From: Ulota crispa
Taxonomy: Eukaryota; Streptophyta; Bryopsida; Orthotrichales; Orthotrichaceae
DNA: 64,000 nucleotides
Assembly (NCBI GenBank): GCA_963920765.1
Contig: OY987250.1
Location: forward strand, 18,530,409 to 18,594,408
Direction of reading: 5' to 3'
Positions 60,696-64,000 of the stretch are shown piece by piece. The notes under the pieces are model-generated. The model had not been told where the DNA came from. It did not search any database and was given only the letters and a program-made list of their open reading frames with translations. Each line of letters opens with the position of its first letter. Positions within the stretch are counted from its first letter, which is position 1. The translations under genes were made by a program, and so were the position numbers.

Positions 60696-60944
60696 GATCT
60701 TAGGAATAGAAAGCACAACAAAGCTACAAAGAGATAAATAATCAAAGCACGCAAGAAGGAAGAGGTAAAAAATCAAAAGTATAATTTATTTCAAGTAAGT
60801 TTCCAATTATATATTGAGGAGAGAGGATATAGAGTAAAAGTTCTTCTCTACTATTGGTTCATGAGATTCTCTTAATAAAATAAAATCTAGTGAATTCTAG
60901 TTAACTATAGTGGAGAGTGTACTAATATAATTCTTACCTCAACA
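60696..60944 (-). repeat. 3' LTR of the Copia-type element
   Basis: Shorter of the two LTRs. Its inner end is TGTTGAGG on the minus strand. The right LTR has an extra segment around 63540-63660. Confidence 0.6.
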
Positions 60945-60957
60945 CTCCTCCTCACTT
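60945..60957 (-). other. polypurine tract of the Copia-type element
   Basis: Minus strand AAGTGAGGAGGAG lies immediately before the LTR start TGTTGAGG, the expected plus-strand primer position. Confidence 0.65.
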
Positions 60958-62177
60958 GACATAATATTTATATAAAGCTTTTATCAATGTTGTATATGGT
61001 AATTTTTGTAATCTTGTAGGATGTGCGGTTGTTGCCTCATTGAATCTCTAACCTTGATTGTGGTCAAGGACAAGACCAAAGATGAAGGAAGAAGAGTACA
61101 ACACCTTTAACAATCCATTCTCTTGGTAAAACACAATGGAAAAAAATCCATGGAAGGATTATAAAGATTTCCAAAAAATTTAATACTTGAATTTTTTCCA
61201 TGTTCACATGCTCAAATGGCTTGAAACTGATCTCTCTCAATAAAGTAATTAGTAGATCAAATTTTTGAATTTTTTTCAACAATTCAACCATAAAATTGAT
61301 TTTGTTGCTTACTCATGTACAACCCCCTCTCAAATTTTCAAACTTTTTAAGAGCATGTTTCATTAGGCAATAACATCCAAAGTATGATCAAACCTTTTTT
61401 TGAAGCTTCTCTAAAATGTCAATTATTATTTTGGTCATCCAAAACAACATCTTCCACTTTAAGAAGTTCTTGTGAAATTTTAATTTCTTGTAGAGCATGA
61501 AGTTGGCTATATGCATCACAAATTTCATGATCATCCAATGCTTAAAACATAATGGAAATTTTTTGGAAGTAGGAACTACTATGTTGAGAATGTCATTACA
61601 ATAAGAAAATTCACTAAAGAGATTCTTATAATAATAAATCTCAATTACAAAATTTGTAAGGTGGAAACCTATAGCATCATGTAGATTATTTGCTAAAGGA
61701 ATTATTTTCTAAAACTAATTAATAAAATAGAAGTTACTACATAGTCAAGGAGAGTCAACTGCAAATTTTGGCCATGACAAAGCCATTGTAAAGTGCTTTT
61801 GAACACTTTGTGAACAACACCCTTCCCAATTTCTTTGTTTTTGAATTTTTTTAGGGATGCCCCCGTGTTGACACCTAAATCACATATGGTACCATATCTC
61901 ACTCAAATAGTATTCAATTCCATTGTTTCTTTTGGGAGGAATGCAAGCTTTTTAGTATGAGCACACACTCCCTTATTTTCATAGTTTTATCTCAAGTATT
62001 TACACGGAAAATGCTTGCCCAAATCTCCGAAAAGCCCAAAGTGGGCTCCTTGGTCATAAAAATCTTTTAATTTTCTTGCTTCAAAGTATTGAATTGTTGC
62101 ATTCCAATGTCATAAATAAGTGAACAATGATTATGCAATTTTAGGCGTTGTAGTTGTAGCCAAATATAAAAGTGCTA

Positions 62178-62609
62178 TTACCGCAGTAAAGAAAGGATAT
62201 TGTTCATCCATTGGTTCCTTTTCCTACTTACAAAGGCAATGAGGATCATCATTTTGTTGTTATGTCCAACCATAAGTGTGGATAGTGCATAAAATTGACC
62301 AAATGCCATTAAATCTAGAGTTAATGCTTGCAAATCATGTCTAGTAACACATGGAATCATTTTCTTGAATAATTTTGAGTTTGAATGGGCCAATTGTCCA
62401 TGCCAAACTCAAACTTTGGTGTCTTTACAAGATAATGAAAAAACGGATATTTGCAGTGATTTGATCGCAATTTGGTACAAACTACTTGCCATAGGAAAGG
62501 CAATTTTCACAATTTTATTATTATGTACAGAAACCAAAGCTTCCTGATTATCTAGAATTTTGGTTGAGAGATGTAGACCGTTGATATGCACATTTTGATA
62601 GCTTATCAA
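62178..62609 (-). pseudogene. Copia polyprotein fragment, gag-pre-integrase segment
   Basis: Minus-strand frame with the motif VWHGQLAHSNSKLFKKM (62408-62358), matching the W-H-x-x-L-x-H signature of the gag-pre-integrase domain. It is preceded in the same frame by QEALVSVHNNKIVKIAFPMA. A TGA at 62411-62409 splits the frame just before the motif. The Zn-binding part that should follow is not readable. Confidence 0.7.
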
Positions 62610-63074
62610 ACTTCAAGGGCAAAGAAATAATATATAGCACACCGGAAAGTAATGGTGGTGTCTTTAGCCTTTAGGTAGTGTCACATTTGCAATACTTCCC
62701 TAAAAACAAAATGCATATGATTCAAGTATAGTTACTAAAAAATTATTTGTCCAAATAAAATATTTTTTTCATCAAAAAATTCTTTATCATGCAAAATTAT
62801 ATGCATAGTTACGCAATTAAAGAGTATCTCAAAAACTCATCAGTGGAGGTATCTACAACAACATGTGCTTCAAAAGCCTCAGCTCCAAATGAAATTTGAG
62901 CTTGTGCCAAAGCTCTAGATACCAATGTTGCAAAGAAGGAACAAGATGGCAACAAAGCAAAAGCAATATTTTGTAAGACAAAGTGGTAAAGATAAAGGTA
63001 CTTACAAAAGAAGGTTTGTAAAAAGTGATGCAATGTGATAACTGACCACATTTATGTATACATGTAGACATATG

Positions 63075-63182
63075 TGTGCTTTTACAGTTTTTGCCCATAA
63101 AAATTAATTGCTGCCATCAACTTTCGAGTGTGCTTTTACAATTTTTGCCCATAAAAATTAATTGCTGCCATCAACTTCCAAT
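63075..63182. repeat. 54-bp tandem duplication inside the Copia-type element
   Basis: TGTGCTTTTACAGTTTTTGC...CATCAACTTTCGAG is followed directly by a near-identical second copy starting at 63129, with about five differences. Confidence 0.9.
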
Positions 63183-63354
63183 TGTGCAGATTGGAACATC
63201 TAAAGTTTTGTGGCACGCTATTAGTTGTAACTACTAGAATTACTACAAATCTAATTACATTATACAGTGAAGCATTTGTAATAATTGTAGAACTTGCCAA
63301 TTACCTTCTCCAAGGAATAGTGCAAAATTATTTGCAAAGAATGTGTTCACAATA

Positions 63355-63771
63355 TGTTGGGAATAGAGAACACAGCTAAGCTAGAAAGAGATAATTAACT
63401 AAAGAATGCAACATGAAAGAGATAAGAAGTAAGAAGTATATTTCATTCTATGTAGGTTTCCAACTACATAGCAAGGAGAGAGGATTTAAATTAGAAGTCT
63501 TTCTCTACTAGTGGCCCATGAGATTTGTTTACCAAAATTTACTTCAGCATTTTTTCTAAGTGACTCAACGCAGAGCACTATCCTCTTGTCATTGGCTCAT
63601 ATCAGGAGGTAAGGTATGGCATTTGTAGAAATGTATTAGAGGTGGTGACATGTCACTAGCAAAAAAAATTGTGGTAAGTTTTAGTGAACTCTAATTAACT
63701 ATGGTAGAGAGCGTTATAATATAAATTTATTTTGAAAGTAGTGATGGTTGTTTATTTGACAAATTCCAACA
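63355..63771 (-). repeat. 5' LTR of the Copia-type element
   Basis: On + it runs TGTTGGGAATAG to TTCCAACA, with short inverted ends TGTTGG/CCAACA as expected of an LTR. Confidence 0.65.
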
Positions 63772-64000
63772 TGCAGTGAGAAACTTGGGCTTTTTTTGTT
63801 GTGCTTGCTTTATTTATTATTTGGTGCATTTCATCTCTACCATTTTGTTTTTTAATCTATAAGCACGTGTATTTCTCTCTCTTTACTTCTCATTTGTTTT
63901 GTCTAAACTTCAGCATGTTGTGTTTGTGAGCATAGGGGCTTTGTTTGCAACTTCCATAGAAGAAGGAAGAAGTTTGTCAAAATAATGAAGGAAATTTGGA

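Larger units (their letters stand above)
60696..63771 (-). mobile_element. degenerate, internally deleted Copia-type LTR retroelement
   Basis: Two direct repeats share many phrases (GAATAGA, AAAGAGATAA, GGAGAGAGGAT, TTCTCTACTA, GAGAGTGT/GAGAGCGT): 60696-60944 and 63355-63771. The second begins TGTTGGGAATAG and ends TTCCAACA. In minus-strand orientation the left repeat begins TGTTGAGG, directly after a purine tract. The interior is only about 2.4 kb and full of stops. A gag-pre-integrase segment gives the class and orientation. No tRNA primer site was recognised beside the right repeat. Confidence 0.7.

Noticed and set aside
1..64000. CRISPR arrays, rRNA genes, intact tRNA genes, operons
   Set aside because: None seen. 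Repeats are dispersed or degenerate tandem, not regularly spaced direct repeats with unique spacers, and the genes are split and unlinked.

Overview
The window is nuclear DNA of a streptophyte (land plant or close algal relative). Both recognisable host genes have plant-type proteins split by spliceosomal introns, short plant telomere-like TTTAGGG runs occur, and the transposons are plant classes (CACTA-type MITEs, a Copia LTR element, hAT, pogo). I cannot name the species. About 90 percent of the window is AT-rich and repeat-derived.

Host genes. (1) The 3' part of PEX5, the peroxisomal matrix-protein import receptor, is on + at 413-4618: 11 exons join in one frame into 550 C-terminal residues, while the N-terminus lies upstream of base 1. 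(2) A complete gene for translation initiation factor eIF4A is on - at 59204-57106: five coding exons join into exactly 413 codons plus a stop. It sits in a GC- and CpG-rich block (about 56413-60351) that contrasts sharply with its AT-rich flanks.

Between them, 4.6-56.4 kb has no intact gene that I can support. It is a graveyard of mobile DNA. The dominant class has termini of the form TTAA|CCCC...GGGG|TTAA (13 calls, 222-1825 bp), which is the target site and terminal pattern of piggyBac. Three sit inside other repeats whose second copy in the window shows the approximate empty site. Other classes are CACTA-type MITEs with 3-bp duplications (five), a 766-bp GGGTGAA-ended element in two nearly identical copies (one nested), a 798-bp long-TIR element, a 337-bp TTGTTA-ended repeat in three copies, and tandem arrays. 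Decayed protein-coding remnants are a pogo/CENP-B-like DDE transposase (9.4-11.2 kb, -), an unrecognised protein (28.0-29.3 kb, -), a hAT transposase (32.4-35.4 kb, -), and a second unrecognised protein (41.8-42.9 kb, -) interrupted by a CACTA MITE.

Downstream of eIF4A are a 246-bp TTAA element and a degenerate, internally deleted Copia retroelement on - (60.7-63.8 kb) with two LTRs, a polypurine tract and a gag-pre-integrase fragment. No rRNA, functional tRNA or CRISPR array was seen. All boundaries and similarities were read by eye, without alignment software or database search.
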